This document shows, piece by piece, positions 17,319 to 28,500 of a DNA stretch of 64,000 nt (its first letter is position 1; each line of letters starts with the position of its first letter). The position numbers were made by a program, and so were the translations under genes. The stretch comes from Flavobacterium poyangense. GTDB taxonomy: Bacteria > Bacteroidota > Bacteroidia > Flavobacteriales > Flavobacteriaceae. The notes under the pieces were generated by a model. That model did not search any database, was not told where the DNA came from, and worked only from the letters and a program-made list of their open reading frames with translations. The stretch spans positions 186,001 through 250,000 of the forward strand of contig NZ_JAALLN010000003.1 in NCBI RefSeq assembly GCF_011751075.1. The letters run 5' to 3'.

Positions 17319-18020
17319 TTATTTTAGATTTAATACATCTTTCATACTGTAAATACCCTTTTTGCCAGCTAGCCATTCAGCAGCTATAACAGCTCCAAGA
17401 GCAAAACCTTCACGGTTATGCGCAGTATGTTTTAATTCGATGCTGTCAATAGCAGAGTCATAAGTTACGGTATGTGTACCCGGAACATCTCCAATTCTTT
17501 TTGCTTCAATGTGAATTTCATTTGCTTTTGGCTCTTCTAAAGTCCAATTGGCATAGGCACTGTTTTCAATAACTCCTTTGGCTAATGAAATGGCAGTTCC
17601 GCTTGGAGCATCCAGTTTTTGAGTGTGATGAATTTCTTCCATCGTCACTTTATAAGAATCAAATTGAGCCATTATTTTGGCTAAGTATTCGTTCAGTTCG
17701 AAGAAGATGTTTACACCTAAACTAAAGTTAGAGCTAGAGATAAAACCACCTTGTTTTTCTTTGCAAAGGGCTTCCATTTTGTCGTAATGTTCCAGCCAGC
17801 CGGTGGTTCCTGATACTACGGGAACATTAGAGTGAAAACAGTTTGAAATATTATCAACGGCAGCAGCGGGAACGCTAAAATCGATCGCCACATCAGCAGT
17901 CGAAAGTCCGTCGTAAGTATTGTTTTCGTCTTTCTTTAAAACAATCTCATGACCTCTTTCCAGAGCAATTCGTTCGATTACTTTACCCATTTTTCCGTAT
18001 CCTAAAAGCGCAATTTTCAT
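17319..18020 (-). CDS. dapB: 4-hydroxy-tetrahydrodipicolinate reductase
   Basis: 233 residues, slightly shorter than the Escherichia enzyme but typical for Bacteroidetes. It reduces the dapA product in lysine and diaminopimelate synthesis. The NAD(P)-binding LLGYGKMGKVIE starts the protein; the conserved EIHHTQKLDAPSGTA motif carries the catalytic His and Lys, and RIGDVPGTH with the following substrate region is present. It sits in a minus-strand run with the DUF5683 gene upstream and lepB downstream. Confidence 0.96.
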   Translation of the reverse strand: MKIALLGYGKMGKVIERIALERGHEIVLKKDENNTYDGLSTADVAIDFSVPAAAVDNISNCFHSNVPVVSGTTGWLEHYDKMEALCKEKQGGFISSSNFSLGVNIFFELNEYLAKIMAQFDSYKVTMEEIHHTQKLDAPSGTAISLAKGVIENSAYANWTLEEPKANEIHIEAKRIGDVPGTHTVTYDSAIDSIELKHTAHNREGFALGAVIAAEWLAGKKGIYSMKDVLNLK

Positions 18021-18058
18021 TTGTGTATATTTTGAATTTTAAATAGAAGTAAAATCTA

Positions 18059-18616
18059 TTAAAAGTTGTAATTAAAGGTTAGTCCTACATTTGGTCTGAA
18101 AGTTACAGTGTCAGGATAGATTTGTGGTCGCATTGATAATCTTTCGTTTACGTTAAACTGAATCAAAGCGGCATCAACGTTAGCGTCTATAATGTTCAAG
18201 ACATAAAAACCCACTACAAACAGGGCAGACAGGTCTCGGTTACGCTGATAAAATTTTTGTCCGGCAACAAGCCTGCTGTCGTCCAGGTATTTGTAGTCGT
18301 CCTCCTTGCCTTCTAAACGTTGCTTGTAGGCATCACGATAGGAGTTGTACTTCTTGTTGCTGTCGAGGTAGAAATATAAACTGGTACCAATTGCTCCGTA
18401 AACCAACGGAATTTTCCAGTATTTTTTATTGTACGCCTGACCTAAACCCGGTAGAATTGCAGAATAGAATGCTGCTTTTGCAGGGGTAAGAGGATCAATT
18501 TCCTGTAACTTGGTTGTGTCTTTAATGACCAAAACCGTGTCTTCTTTTGCCTGAGCAAAAAGAGATACGGTTCCTGTGAGAAAGAACAATAAACCTATGG
18601 GGACAATTTTATTCAC
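18059..18616 (-). CDS. DUF5683 domain exported or membrane protein
   Basis: 185 residues. An N-terminal signal peptide (MNKIVPIGLLFFLTGTVSLFAQ) precedes the DUF5683 region, with AAFYSAILPGLGQAYNKKYWK, a membrane helix (about 75-95) and a second hydrophobic segment near 135. This family regularly sits next to parB in Bacteroidetes; its role is unknown. The start overlaps the parB stop by one base (position 18616), so translation is probably coupled. Confidence 0.85.
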   Translation of the reverse strand: MNKIVPIGLLFFLTGTVSLFAQAKEDTVLVIKDTTKLQEIDPLTPAKAAFYSAILPGLGQAYNKKYWKIPLVYGAIGTSLYFYLDSNKKYNSYRDAYKQRLEGKEDDYKYLDDSRLVAGQKFYQRNRDLSALFVVGFYVLNIIDANVDAALIQFNVNERLSMRPQIYPDTVTFRPNVGLTFNYNF

Positions 18617-19518
18617 TATCCGTTTATTAATTTTATAATTCTGTTAAAGTCGGCCTCGGAATTAAAAGGAATTGTGATTTTTCCTTTTCCGTTGTTGGCA
18701 ACTTTTATATCAACTTTTGAACCAAAATAATCGTTGAAAGTATTTTTTTGTGTTTCTCTAACTACAAATGATGACTCGGCTTTTGGTTTTCCTTCTGCTT
18801 TTGGCTTTAAGCCTTCGTGATAATTTTTTACCAGGGTTTCTGTTTCACGAACAGATAAGTTCTGACTTACTATGGTTTGGTAAAGATCTGCCTGAGCATC
18901 TAAATCTTCAATGTTGATGATGGCTCTACCGTGTCCCATACTGATAAAACCGTCACGAATACCGGTCTGAATAATCGGATCTAATTTTAAAAGACGCAAA
19001 TAGTTCGCAATTGTAGAACGTTTTTTTCCTACGCGTTCACTCATTTGTTCCTGAGTCAACTGAATTTCATCCATTAAACGTTGGTACGAAAGCGCGATCT
19101 CAATAGGGTCTAAGTCATGACGTTGAATGTTTTCAACCAAAGCCATTACCAGCGATTCGTTGTCGTTTGCGATACGAATATAGGCAGGAACTGTATTTAA
19201 ACCTACTAAAGTGGAAGCACGTAAACGACGCTCTCCGGAGATTAATTGGTATTTGTTAAAATCTAATTTTCGAACAGTAATAGGTTGAATCACGCCCAGT
19301 TCTTTAATAGAAGTGGCTAATTCACGTAAGGATTCTTCGTTGAAATTACTTCTTGGCTGAAATGGATTTATTTCGATAGCACTTATTTCAAGCTCTATTA
19401 TATTTCCAACAACTTTGTCAGCATTTTTGTCTTCTACTGAGGTAATGTCGTTTTCCGGATCTTTTAATAAGGCTGATAATCCTCTTCCTAAGGCTTGTTT
19501 TTTAATTGCTTTTGTCAT
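18616..19518 (-). CDS. parB: Chromosome partitioning protein ParB
   Basis: 300 residues. The N-terminal KQALGRGLSALL segment is the ParA-interacting peptide. The ParB/Srx nuclease-like CTP-binding domain shows INPFQPR and the GERRLRA box, followed by LVENIQRHDLDPIE. The HTH region contains QEQMSERVGKKRSTIANYLRLLKL and the FISMGHGRA stretch. A short dimerisation domain ends the protein. It binds parS and spreads as a CTP-dependent clamp during origin segregation. It is 5 bp downstream of parA. No clear parS palindrome was found in the window by eye. Confidence 0.96.
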   Translation of the reverse strand: MTKAIKKQALGRGLSALLKDPENDITSVEDKNADKVVGNIIELEISAIEINPFQPRSNFNEESLRELATSIKELGVIQPITVRKLDFNKYQLISGERRLRASTLVGLNTVPAYIRIANDNESLVMALVENIQRHDLDPIEIALSYQRLMDEIQLTQEQMSERVGKKRSTIANYLRLLKLDPIIQTGIRDGFISMGHGRAIINIEDLDAQADLYQTIVSQNLSVRETETLVKNYHEGLKPKAEGKPKAESSFVVRETQKNTFNDYFGSKVDIKVANNGKGKITIPFNSEADFNRIIKLING

Positions 19519-19523
19519 AAAAA

Positions 19524-20291
19524 CTATTTACTGTTTTTCTTTATAATTTCCTGAGCCAGATTAATGTAATTAACTGCTCCTTTACTGGTTGCGTCATAAT
19601 TAATGATGCTTTCTCCAAAACTTGGTGCTTCGCTTAATTTTACATTACGCTGAATAACGGTATCAAAAACCATATCGTTAAAGTGTTTTTGCACTTCCTC
19701 TACAACCTGATTAGATAAACGTAATCTGGAGTCGTACATGGTTAATAATAATCCTTCAATGTCAAGATCCGGGTTGTGTATTTTTTGAATACTTTTTATA
19801 GTGTTCAGTAATTTTCCTAATCCTTCAAGTGCGAAATATTCACATTGAATCGGAATAACTACAGAATCAGAGGCTGTTAAAGCATTTAAGGTTAATAAAC
19901 CTAATGAAGGTGCACAGTCGATAATGATATAATCATATTCGTCTTTAACACTTTCTAATGCTGTTTTAAGCATATACTCTCTGTTTTCTTTATCAACCAA
20001 TTCGATTTCGATGGCAACAAGGTCGATATGAGCAGGAATCACGTCAACATTTGGAGCTGTACATTTAATAACAGTTTCTTTTGGGGTGTGACTATGTTCA
20101 AGTATTTGATAGGTGCCAACTTCTACAGTTTCTACATCAATCCCAAGACCGGACGTAGCATTTGCCTGAGGATCAGCGTCTATCAGTAATACTTTTTTTT
20201 CTAAAACACCTAATGAGGCTGCAAGATTTACAGATGTAGTAGTCTTTCCAACGCCTCCTTTTTGATTAGCAATCGCAATGATTTTGCCCAT
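19524..20291 (-). CDS. parA: Chromosome partitioning ATPase ParA (Soj type)
   Basis: 255 residues, the chromosomal ParA/Soj length without a DNA-binding N-terminal extension. The deviant Walker A motif KGGVGKTTTSVNL is at residues 10-22. Walker A' LLIDADPQANATSG and the Walker B region YDYIIIDCAPSLGLLTLNAL are intact. It drives origin segregation with ParB. First gene of a minus-strand group parA-parB-DUF5683-dapB-lepB-wbqC. Confidence 0.97.
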   Translation of the reverse strand: MGKIIAIANQKGGVGKTTTSVNLAASLGVLEKKVLLIDADPQANATSGLGIDVETVEVGTYQILEHSHTPKETVIKCTAPNVDVIPAHIDLVAIEIELVDKENREYMLKTALESVKDEYDYIIIDCAPSLGLLTLNALTASDSVVIPIQCEYFALEGLGKLLNTIKSIQKIHNPDLDIEGLLLTMYDSRLRLSNQVVEEVQKHFNDMVFDTVIQRNVKLSEAPSFGESIINYDATSKGAVNYINLAQEIIKKNSK

Positions 20292-21044
20292 TTATTTTCT
20301 GAATTTTGAACCGTAAAAATACAATTATTTATGGTTTTTGAAAATCTATTTTGTTAACATTTAAGAAACTTCGGTTAAGCGTTGTGTGTCGCTTGTTTTT
20401 GGAGTGAAAAGAGGAAAAGTAATTTTGGTTTTTAGACCTGAATTGACAGGGTCAAGAGGCCTTTAGTGATAGATTCTGTCTGCAGAATGGCAAAGTTGGC
20501 AAGTGTCATAAGGTTGTTTCCAATTTTTAGAGCAGTTTGGGCATGAGTTGTAATATTAATTAAAAGGGTAGAAAGGAGTAAAATTGTTGTTTTTATTTGT
20601 TAAAGATATTTTTGAATATTAAGCATCTAATAAAAAAGAAAAATATGTTAAATAAAAGAATAGTTTTACGAGCGTAATGTTTTAAGTTATATGCGCATTG
20701 ATGCTACTTAAAATAAATTTGTTAATTAAAGTATGGGATTGGTATGCGATTTCTATTTGTCATATTGTTCGGTAACTTTTTTTGGTAAAAAAAAACACAT
20801 ATCGTTTTTCAGTATAATAATCAATTTACAGTCGAAGTATAGGAATTCCTGAATTAGGACATTGTTGATGCTTTAAGTTAGTTAATGATTAAAAAACGTA
20901 TAAACACCTGTTGCTAGGTATGTTTATTAGTCGTTTATTTGGAAATAATGGTTTGTTAATTTGAGGTTTGTGTTTTGGCTGCCATTTGTACAATATAGTT
21001 GTATAAATAAGTTAGTAGTAAGATTAGAATAAAATGGAAAGAAT
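20292..21044. other. Long intergenic region with a decayed exported-protein frame
   Basis: About 750 bp, strongly AT-rich. The right end of parA's leader is here (a TATTTTTA -7-like box on the minus strand near 20315). A minus frame at 20432-20596 looks like the remnant of a short secreted protein (listed separately). The rest, 20600-21040, shows no gene, RNA or strong repeat. Confidence 0.5.
20432..20596 (-). pseudogene. Remnant of a small secreted-protein gene
   Basis: A minus frame of 54 codons begins with ATA where ATG would be expected. It reads (I)KTTILLLSTLLINITTHAQ, a near-perfect signal peptide ending in a flavobacterial-type AQ cleavage site, then about 35 residues (TALKIGNNLMTLANFAILQ and onward) to a TAA at 20432-20434. 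An in-frame TAA lies two codons before the ATA. The absence of a start codon and the short mature part point to decay; I do not recognise the parent family. Confidence 0.35.
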
Positions 21045-21452
21045 ATGGCAGAGTTTAAATTAGGTTTATTGACAGATCTTCTCGATATGTATGAGAGATT
21101 AGAATCTTATGTATTTCTTACTGTGGAGGAAAAACGCGAAATTATAGAATCGGTAAGTGATGCTATTCAAATTACCGAAGAAGAATTTGGAGAAAGAATT
21201 GATGGTTCGCGAAATATCGGACATAATACTAATGTTGGTGATGCCTGGCATAAAGCAAGTAAGACAATTGAAAAATATCTTCAAGGCGAAAAGTTAGCGA
21301 AGTCATTAAGTATGAAAGGGGAAGCTTGGGTTAATATGCATAAATGGTCTTCAGAGCAATTGGAAAATGAAGATATAGAAATTGAGCAGATTAAAGAGCG
21401 ATTAGAAAAAATGACATCAATCAGAAGGAAATTTCGACGCCCGAAAGATTAA
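21045..21452 (+). CDS. Hypothetical soluble protein next to the island
   Basis: 135 residues, acidic to mixed charge, mostly predicted helical, without signal peptide or membrane helix. An N-terminal amphipathic region (MAEFKLGLLTDLLDMYERLES) and a charged C-terminal helix (EIEQIKERLEKMTSIRRKF) are visible. No family is recognised. It is preceded by a long AT-rich leader and ends about 160 bp before the left tRNA-Pro terminator, so it is the last gene before the island. The coding character of the frame is good; function unknown. Confidence 0.6.
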   Translation: MAEFKLGLLTDLLDMYERLESYVFLTVEEKREIIESVSDAIQITEEEFGERIDGSRNIGHNTNVGDAWHKASKTIEKYLQGEKLAKSLSMKGEAWVNMHKWSSEQLENEDIEIEQIKERLEKMTSIRRKFRRPKD

Positions 21453-21610
21453 GTTTAACTGCTGTAAAACAGGTGGTTTAGAGTAATACAGCTACCCAAA
21501 CGATAGCAAAAAGAAGAAGCAAATCGGTGTGAAAAACTTTGCGTTTTTGATGTGAACAAACAAAAATTCTTGTATGTTCTAAGTTTGTCTCAGATTAATT
21601 TTATTGAAAG

Positions 21611-21650
21611 GCAAAAAAAAAAGTCTTTTCAAATTGATGAAAAGACTTTT
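21611..21650 (-). terminator. Terminator of the left tRNA-Pro
   Basis: Perfect 12-bp stem (21619-21630 with 21639-21650, aaaagtcttttc) and 8-nt loop, followed on the minus strand by a run of ten U residues. It directly follows the tRNA 3' end. The same hairpin, with one loop base changed, follows the right-hand tRNA-Pro. Confidence 0.85.
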
Positions 21651-21726
21651 GTCGGGGTGGCAGGATTCGAACCTGCGGCCTCCTGCTCCCAAAGCAGGCG
21701 CGATAACCGGGCTACGCTACACCCCG
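21614..21726. repeat. Left copy of a 113-bp direct repeat flanking the biosynthetic island
   Basis: This segment (terminator hairpin plus the whole tRNA-Pro) is repeated at 40858-40970 in the same orientation with one difference that I can see (loop base t/g). The two copies bracket about 19.2 kb that contains the complete synthase operon. Recombination between them would remove the island and leave one intact tRNA gene. Confidence 0.85.
21652..21726 (-). tRNA. tRNA-Pro (anticodon TGG), left copy
   Basis: The minus strand folds as a cloverleaf. The acceptor stem CGGGGTG pairs with CACCCCG. The anticodon arm CCTGC-TTTGGGA-GCAGG carries anticodon TGG, and the T arm contains GGTTCGAATCC. The discriminator is A and CCA is not encoded. 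It is identical to the tRNA at 40896-40970. Confidence 0.95.
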
Positions 21727-21756
21727 TAGAAAATATTACTATTGACTAGCGGGATG

Positions 21757-21787
21757 CAAATATAGGTTTATTACTTATTTCCCACAA
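21757..21787 (-). promoter_or_regulatory. Promoter of the left tRNA-Pro
   Basis: Read on the minus strand: TTG (21785-21787), 20 bp, then TATATTTG (21764 down to 21757), matching the flavobacterial TTG-N17-23-TAnnTTTG consensus. The -7 box lies about 30 bp before the tRNA 5' end. Confidence 0.75.
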
Positions 21788-21964
21788 GGAAAAATATAAA
21801 ATAGATGTAACTGACTCTATTTCATGTTGAAAAACGAAAAATGCAGTATACTATAAGGTAATATTACCTTTATATTAAAAAATGGGTTGAGTCACTTTTC
21901 GTGTAAAAACGTTTTAGATTTTTGCAAATACAAAAAAACGGAACTCAATTCATAATCACCCTAA

Positions 21965-22049
21965 TTTGTCAGGCTGATCGAAGTCGAAGCTCTTTTTAAT
22001 TGCAAAGCTCTGTGACTTCGATCAGGTAGATACTCTTAAATCTGACAAA
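21965..22049. repeat. REP-like hairpin with 'gatcgaagtc' arms at left island end
   Basis: Outer arms tttgtcag (21965-21972) and ctgacaaa (22042-22049) enclose a perfect 12-bp inner stem ctgatcgaagtc (21974-21985) with 22014-22025. It is related in sequence to the hairpin at 40369-40430 near the right end of the island (gcgaagtcgaag words). Confidence 0.75.
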
Positions 22050-22385
22050 CGAGACAGTACATGAATAGTTTTTAGACTAAAAATAAACCATTCTGCCAAC
22101 CTTCTTCAAGGTTAGCAAAAAAATAAGTAAATCCATTATACAATTGAGTTCTGGTAAGAAGTTAATTTAAAACTTAATTAGTTGTAATTGAATTGAAAAG
22201 CAATATTGTAAGAGCAAAATTACCTCTTTAGTTACCTAAAAAAAGAAATAAATAAGTTGGTAATAATATAAAAGAATCAGGAACAATTATATAAATGATA
22301 AAAAAAGAAGTTATTTTTTACCAACAACCTAAAAAAAGTCTGCATTTAAAGTTTTTGTAAAAAAATCATTATAAAATTTACTTAA

Positions 22386-22419
22386 TTGTTTAAAATTTAG
22401 AAGAAATTAGTTACTTTTA
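22386..22419 (+). promoter_or_regulatory. Candidate promoter of the synthase operon
   Basis: TTG at 22386-22388 and TACTTTTA at 22412-22419 (7 of 8 matches to TAnnTTTG) with 23-bp spacing, at the upper limit of the flavobacterial range. It would give a 5' leader of about 80 nt before the ATG at 22508. Other AT-rich boxes nearby cannot be excluded. Confidence 0.35.
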
Positions 22420-22507
22420 TTCCACTATACCATACTAACGAATATTACTGAAAAGGTCTCGATTATAATTTTTTGATCTCCAATTATCATTTAAATATTA
22501 TCAACGT

Positions 22508-25500
22508 ATGAAAGATTTAACCCTTATAGGAGTAACGCCTTTTGAAAAGCCTGACGTCCACCTGATGTCTCAATTATTTCAGGCCGGAGCATTCCCCGTA
22601 TTAAGTTTAGGACATGATATCGCAATCGCTCAGGAAGCATTAAATCAACTTGAGCAGATAAAAAGTATACCTTCGTATGGTATATGTATAACAAATGATA
22701 CCCTGACAGCACTTCAACTGTCCGATCAGGTAAGTTTTGCTATCCTTCCATTTGGGATCTCAATAAACATTTATCCTGACGTATCACGGATCTATCAGGT
22801 AACTAGCCTTGAGCAAGCCAGAAAAGCCGAACAACTCGGAGCTATTGGAATTATTGTGAAAGGAAACGAAGCTTCAGGATTAGTGGGTTATGAATCTACA
22901 TTTGTTCTGTTTCAACGTGTCATACAAGAGATCAACACTATACCGGTATGGGTACAAGGCGGAATAGGTCTTCATACGGCCGCTGCTGCAAAAGCACTTG
23001 GAGCAGAAGGGGTGGTATTAGACAGTCAATTGGCACTATATCCGGAAAGTAACATTCCGCAAGATCTCAAAAAATTATGCTCAAAATTAAATGGAACAGA
23101 AACCAGGATCATCGCCAATCATCGCGTATTGGTTAGACCCAATTCACCTGTATTATCTGAAAATGTCGACATTGAAGAGTTAGCGCATTATTTTAAAGAT
23201 CTTGACCCTGGTAAAAGTTACATTCCTATGGGGCAGGATATTGCTTTAGCAGCAGACCTTTATGAAAATTTCAAAACGCTGAAAAAATTGATTTTCGGAT
23301 TTAAAGAAGCGATGTATGGCCATTTGAAACAAGCCAAAGCTTCTCAGATTATTGATCAAAACAATCCTTTGGCCAAACAACTCGGCCTGCGTTACCCCAT
23401 TGCTCAGGGGCCAATGACCCGTGTGAGTGATGTTCCGGCATTTGCCCAAGCTGTAGCAGAAACTGGAGCTTTACCTTTTATAGCGCTTTCCTTAATCAAA
23501 GGGGAACAAGCAAGAGCATTAATCGTGGAAACTCAAAAATTGGTCGGAGATAAAACCTGGGGTGTAGGGATATTAGGTTTTGCACCGCAGGAATTGCGGG
23601 AAGAACAGACAGCCTATATCCTTGAAGCTAAACCGCCGGTAGTACTAATCGCCGGAGGTCGGCCTGCACAGGCTAAAGTATTTGAAAAAGCCGGTATCAC
23701 AACATTTTTGCATGTCCCATCACCTGCTTTATTGGATATTTTCCTAAAAGAAGGAGCCAAAAATTTCATATTTGAAGGTCGCGAATGTGGTGGACATGTT
23801 GGACCGCTTTCCAGCACCGTACTTTGGGAAAAACAAATCGAACGTATTCTAAAAGAAGAACATCCGGAAAATATAAGTGTATTTTTTGCCGGTGGAATTC
23901 ATAATGCTTTTTCCACAGCCTTTGTATCTGTCATGGCCGCTCCTCTCGCTGCCCGAGGTGTAAAAGTCGGCGTATTGATGGGAACAGCCTATTTGTATAC
24001 ACAGGAAGCTGTAAGTACTGGTGCTATTCAGCAAGAGTTTCAGGAACAAGCGATGCAAGCCAAAGATACCGTGCTGTTGGAAACCGCACCGGGTCATGAA
24101 ACACGTTGCCTGAATACAGCATTCGCTTTACATTTCGAGAAAGAGAAGAAAAAACTGTTAGCGAATGGAACGGACAAAAAGCAAATTTGGGAACAGCTAG
24201 AGAAACTCAATGTAGGACGTCTCCGAATTGCAGCAAAAGGCATTGACCGTCAAGGTGAAGCACTTGTCACTATACCTAAAAACCAACAGCTCGATTTAGG
24301 CATGTACATGATCGGACAAGTCGCCACTATGCACAATCAAGTGATTACACTTGAATCACTCCATCATGATGTTGCTATCGAGAATCAAAAATATATTGAA
24401 CAGGCAACGCTACCGGAAAAACCTACATCAACTGAAAAAGGGTTGGACGTAGCTATTATAGGTATGGAATGTGTGTTTCCGGGTGCAAAAAATTTAGCAG
24501 AATACTGGCGCAATATCATTCTTGGAAAAGATTGTGTCACCGAAGTGCCGGAGGAACGATGGAATAAAGAGATTTATTATCAGCCCGATTCTAATGGTTC
24601 AGATGTATCGCATTCAAAATGGGGCGGTTTTATTCCAAAAATAGATTTTGACCCATTAGATTTTGGAATTCCACCACAATCACTTGCAGCGATAGAGCCC
24701 ACTCAGCTTTTAACCTTACTCGTAGCTAAACGTGCTATGGAAGATGCCGGTTATGGTGAAAAACAAATCAACAGAGAAAATATATCGGTTATAATTGGCG
24801 CTGAAGGCGGGAATGATCTTGCCAACAGTTACAGTTTCAGAGGGTACTATAAACAAGTTTTTGGAACGCTTCATGAAGAAGTGGAAAAAGCATTCCCACA
24901 CACCACCGAGGATTCGTTCCCGGGTATATTAGCCAATGTTATTGCTGGCAGAATCACAAATCGTTTGGATCTGGGGGGAAGAAATTTTACTGTAGATGCT
25001 GCCTGTGCCTCATCAATGGCTGCTATTGATTTAGCCTGTCAGGAATTGATATTGGGTAAATCGGATATGGTACTTGCCGGAGGAGCAGATTTGCATAATG
25101 GGATCAACGATTATCTGATGTTTTCCAGCACACATGCGCTTTCTCGAAAAGGGCGCTGCGCCACATTTGACAATGCTGCCGATGGTATTGCTCTTGGTGA
25201 AGGGGTAGCTATTTTGGTTTTAAAACGATATGAAGATGCTCTACGTGATGGTGATCGTATTTATTCTGTTATTAAAGGTGTCGGTGGATCCAGCGACGGT
25301 AAGGCTCTTGGTCTTACAGCACCGCGAAAAATTGGTCAGGTACGCGCATTAGAACGTGCCTATGATCAGGCAGGTATTAGTGCCGCAGCAGTTGGTTTAG
25401 TTGAGGCTCATGGTACCGGAACGGTAGTCGGAGATAAAACGGAACTTAGCGCGCTCACCAATTTATTTAGCAGATCCGGAGCTTTGCCGGCTCAGACCCA

Positions 25501-28500
25501 TCTCGGTTCTGTAAAAACTCAAATTGGGCACACCAAATGTGCTGCCGGTTTGGCGGGACTTATCAAAGCGGCTATGGCGGTATTTCATGGAGTAAAACCT
25601 CCAACTCTTCATCTGCAACAGCCTAATGCTTACTTCAATGCAGCTACAAGTCCTTTTGCATTTCACGCAGAAACAGGATTATGGTCCGAAGAAAAACGGT
25701 ATGCCGGTATCAGCGCCTTTGGTTTTGGGGGCACCAATTTTCATATGGTAATCGAAAATCATCCACAAAAAGAAGAAGCTGCCATTTTACAATCGTGGCC
25801 ATCCGAATTGTTTGTCTTCCGTGGAGACGATTATGATCAGGCCAAAATTCAATTAGAGCAGGTCAAAACTTTATTGGAAATCAATGATAGTTTATCTTTA
25901 AAAGACATTGCCTATAGCTTGGTCGCCGGTTCCGAAAAACCGATCCAACTAAGTATTGTAGCCGATACAGCCGAAGATTTGATGATGAAAATCGAACTCC
26001 TGTTAACGGGTATTGAAAGTAAAGATATTTTTATGGTCAACAAACGAGCAGGTAAAACGGCATTTTTGTTCCCGGGTCAGGGCAGTCAACGCACTCATAT
26101 GGCACGAGATCTATTTGTTCTGTTTCCGGCGATGCGTAAACTTATAGCGCAATATCCTGATCTGGAAAAAGTGGTCTTCCCTGCAGCGACATTTGACACT
26201 GCGACATTAAAAAAACAAAAAGAAACTATTAAGGATACACGTCTGGCACAACCTCTTTTAGGTATTGTAGATCTTGTCTTAGCGCAATTGCTACAGTCAT
26301 TCGGTATTATACCTGATATGGTGGCAGGACATAGTTATGGAGAATTACCGGCATTATGTTTTGCCGGTGTATTTGACGAACAACAATTAGTTGAACTCAG
26401 CAGTAAACGGGCACAAGCCATTTTAGATGCTGTCGAAGAAGGGGATCCTGGTACTATGATAGCCGTAAATAGTGATGCAGATCGCCTGAAAACGATTCTT
26501 GATCAACATCAGGATTGCTATCCTGTTAACTATAATTCACCAACTCAATGCGTTGTTGCCGGAAGTACTGCAGCGATTGATAAATTGATGGAACGACTTA
26601 AAAAAGAAAGTATCTCAGCTAAAAAACTGGAAGTGGCTTGTGCTTTTCACAGTCCACTGGTGATCAAATCCAAAGAATTGTATGCGAATGTCTTGAAAGA
26701 AGTTCCTTTCCAGGAAATGCAGATTCCGGTTTGGTCCAACACCACAGCAGCCTTGTATCCTGACTTGGTATCTGATATCAAAGTACAATTGACCGATCAC
26801 TTGGTGCAACCTGTACATTTTGTTGACGAAATCCAGGCCATGTATGCCGATGGAGCGAGGATATTTATTGAAGTAGGTCCCGGAAGAGTATTGAGCGCAT
26901 TAACAAAAGCTTCCCTGAATCAAGAGGAGCTGACATTACACGTCGAGGATAACAATCACAATAGTCTCGTCCATCTCCTTCGTCTGTTTGCACAATACCT
27001 TGGAACGGGTCGTGCCTTAAATTTAGATAAACTTTTTGAAGACAGACACGCGAGTTTAATCCAGATCGATCAACCCGATCTTTACCGGAAAAGTCCAACG
27101 ATTTGGCGCATAAATGGACAAGCCGCTCATCCGACAACAGGTACATTACCTGCTCACGGTGCCTTACCTATAGTAACTCCGATTCAAATGACAAACACTA
27201 CAATAATCCAGACACCAACGACACAACCTGCCGCAGAACATGTCCTGCAAGAATATTTGAATAATATGAACATGTTGGTTCAGGCGCAACGAGATGTCAT
27301 GCTTTCTTTCTTAGGACAACAGGAACACATGCGTCCTATTCCGGTTTATGCTACAGCGGCAGAAAATACAACCAAGGATCAAGTAGTGCCAACACTAATG
27401 ACCAAGGATAAACCGATACCTACAGTAGACATACAAACACCATCAATAGACATCAAATCCTTGTTGTTAAAAGTAGTGTGCGAAAAAACAGGTTATCCGC
27501 ATGAAATGTTAGGAATGGAGATGGATCTGGAAGCTGATCTCAGTATCGATTCTATTAAAAGAGTTGAAATCATAGGAACAGTCCGCAGTGAGCTTGGCAT
27601 ACTCAACATTGCTCATGAAAATGAAGATACAGTGATGGAGCAACTGGCGGCAATAAAAACTTTAAATGCACTTGTAAGCTGGCTTACTGCATATACGGGT
27701 ACTGTTGATTCTCCTGCAACAAAAGTTGAATTAGCACCCGAACCATCTGTAACAGCAGATAAAACCACCATTACATTGGCAGAACTGCAAATTGCCATTT
27801 TAGATATCGTTAGTGAAAAGACAGGCTATCCAAAAGAAATGTTAGGGCTGGATCTGGATCTGGAAGCAGATTTAAGTATAGATTCCATTAAACGAATGGA
27901 AATTATCGGCGATCTAAAAATCAAAATCGGATTTGGTGATGATAAGGAGCAAGCTGAGGATTTGATGGAAAAATTAGCAGCCATAAAAACGCTAAATGGT
28001 CTAGCGACCTGGATAAGTCAAATGAGCACAACGGAACCCGTGCAAAGTTTAGTAACCCGTCTGCGATTTGATTTGATACCAACCGCTAGTTCCGAAGCAC
28101 AAAATACTGAAATTCTAAAAGGAAAGCGATTCGCAATAGCCCCGGACAATGGAAAACAAACGAGGGCAATTAAAACAATATTGGAACAACAGGGCGCCAT
28201 TGCACAATTGGTTCGTGCAGAAGAAGATCTGACCCTCTTTGATGGATTGATTATTGCCGATATAGGCGTTGCGGATGTTAAGCATAGTATTATCGATCAC
28301 GTTGGTCTTATTAAAAAGATGGATCTTGAAAAAGCGCAATGGATTTATTTGATCTCCGATATCCCGGCACATGTTGAAGAACTAAAAGAAGCTCGTGCAC
28401 TACGTCATTATCAAGGTCATCCGGGTTTATTTAAAAGTTTAGCCCGTGAGTTCGAACAAACCAACTGCAGGCTGATCAGTCTCCATACCCCACAGGAAAC

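Larger units (their letters stand above)
21788..22507. other. Leader region of the synthase operon
   Basis: About 720 bp between the left tRNA-Pro and the first synthase gene. It holds a small palindrome (aaggtaatattacctt, 21856-21871), the hairpin element at 21965-22049 and a very AT-rich stretch (22080-22500) that should contain the operon promoter. No gene or regulator is visible here. Confidence 0.55.

Noticed and set aside
18830..18870. Possible parS site in 'gtttcacgaacag' inside parB
   Set aside because: The palindrome is incomplete and the match to known parS sequences is weak.
21478..21590. Hydrophobic minus frame ending in LLLLFAIVWVAVLL before the left tRNA terminator
   Set aside because: No start codon is present in the open stretch and no homologue is recognised; probably chance or a very old remnant.
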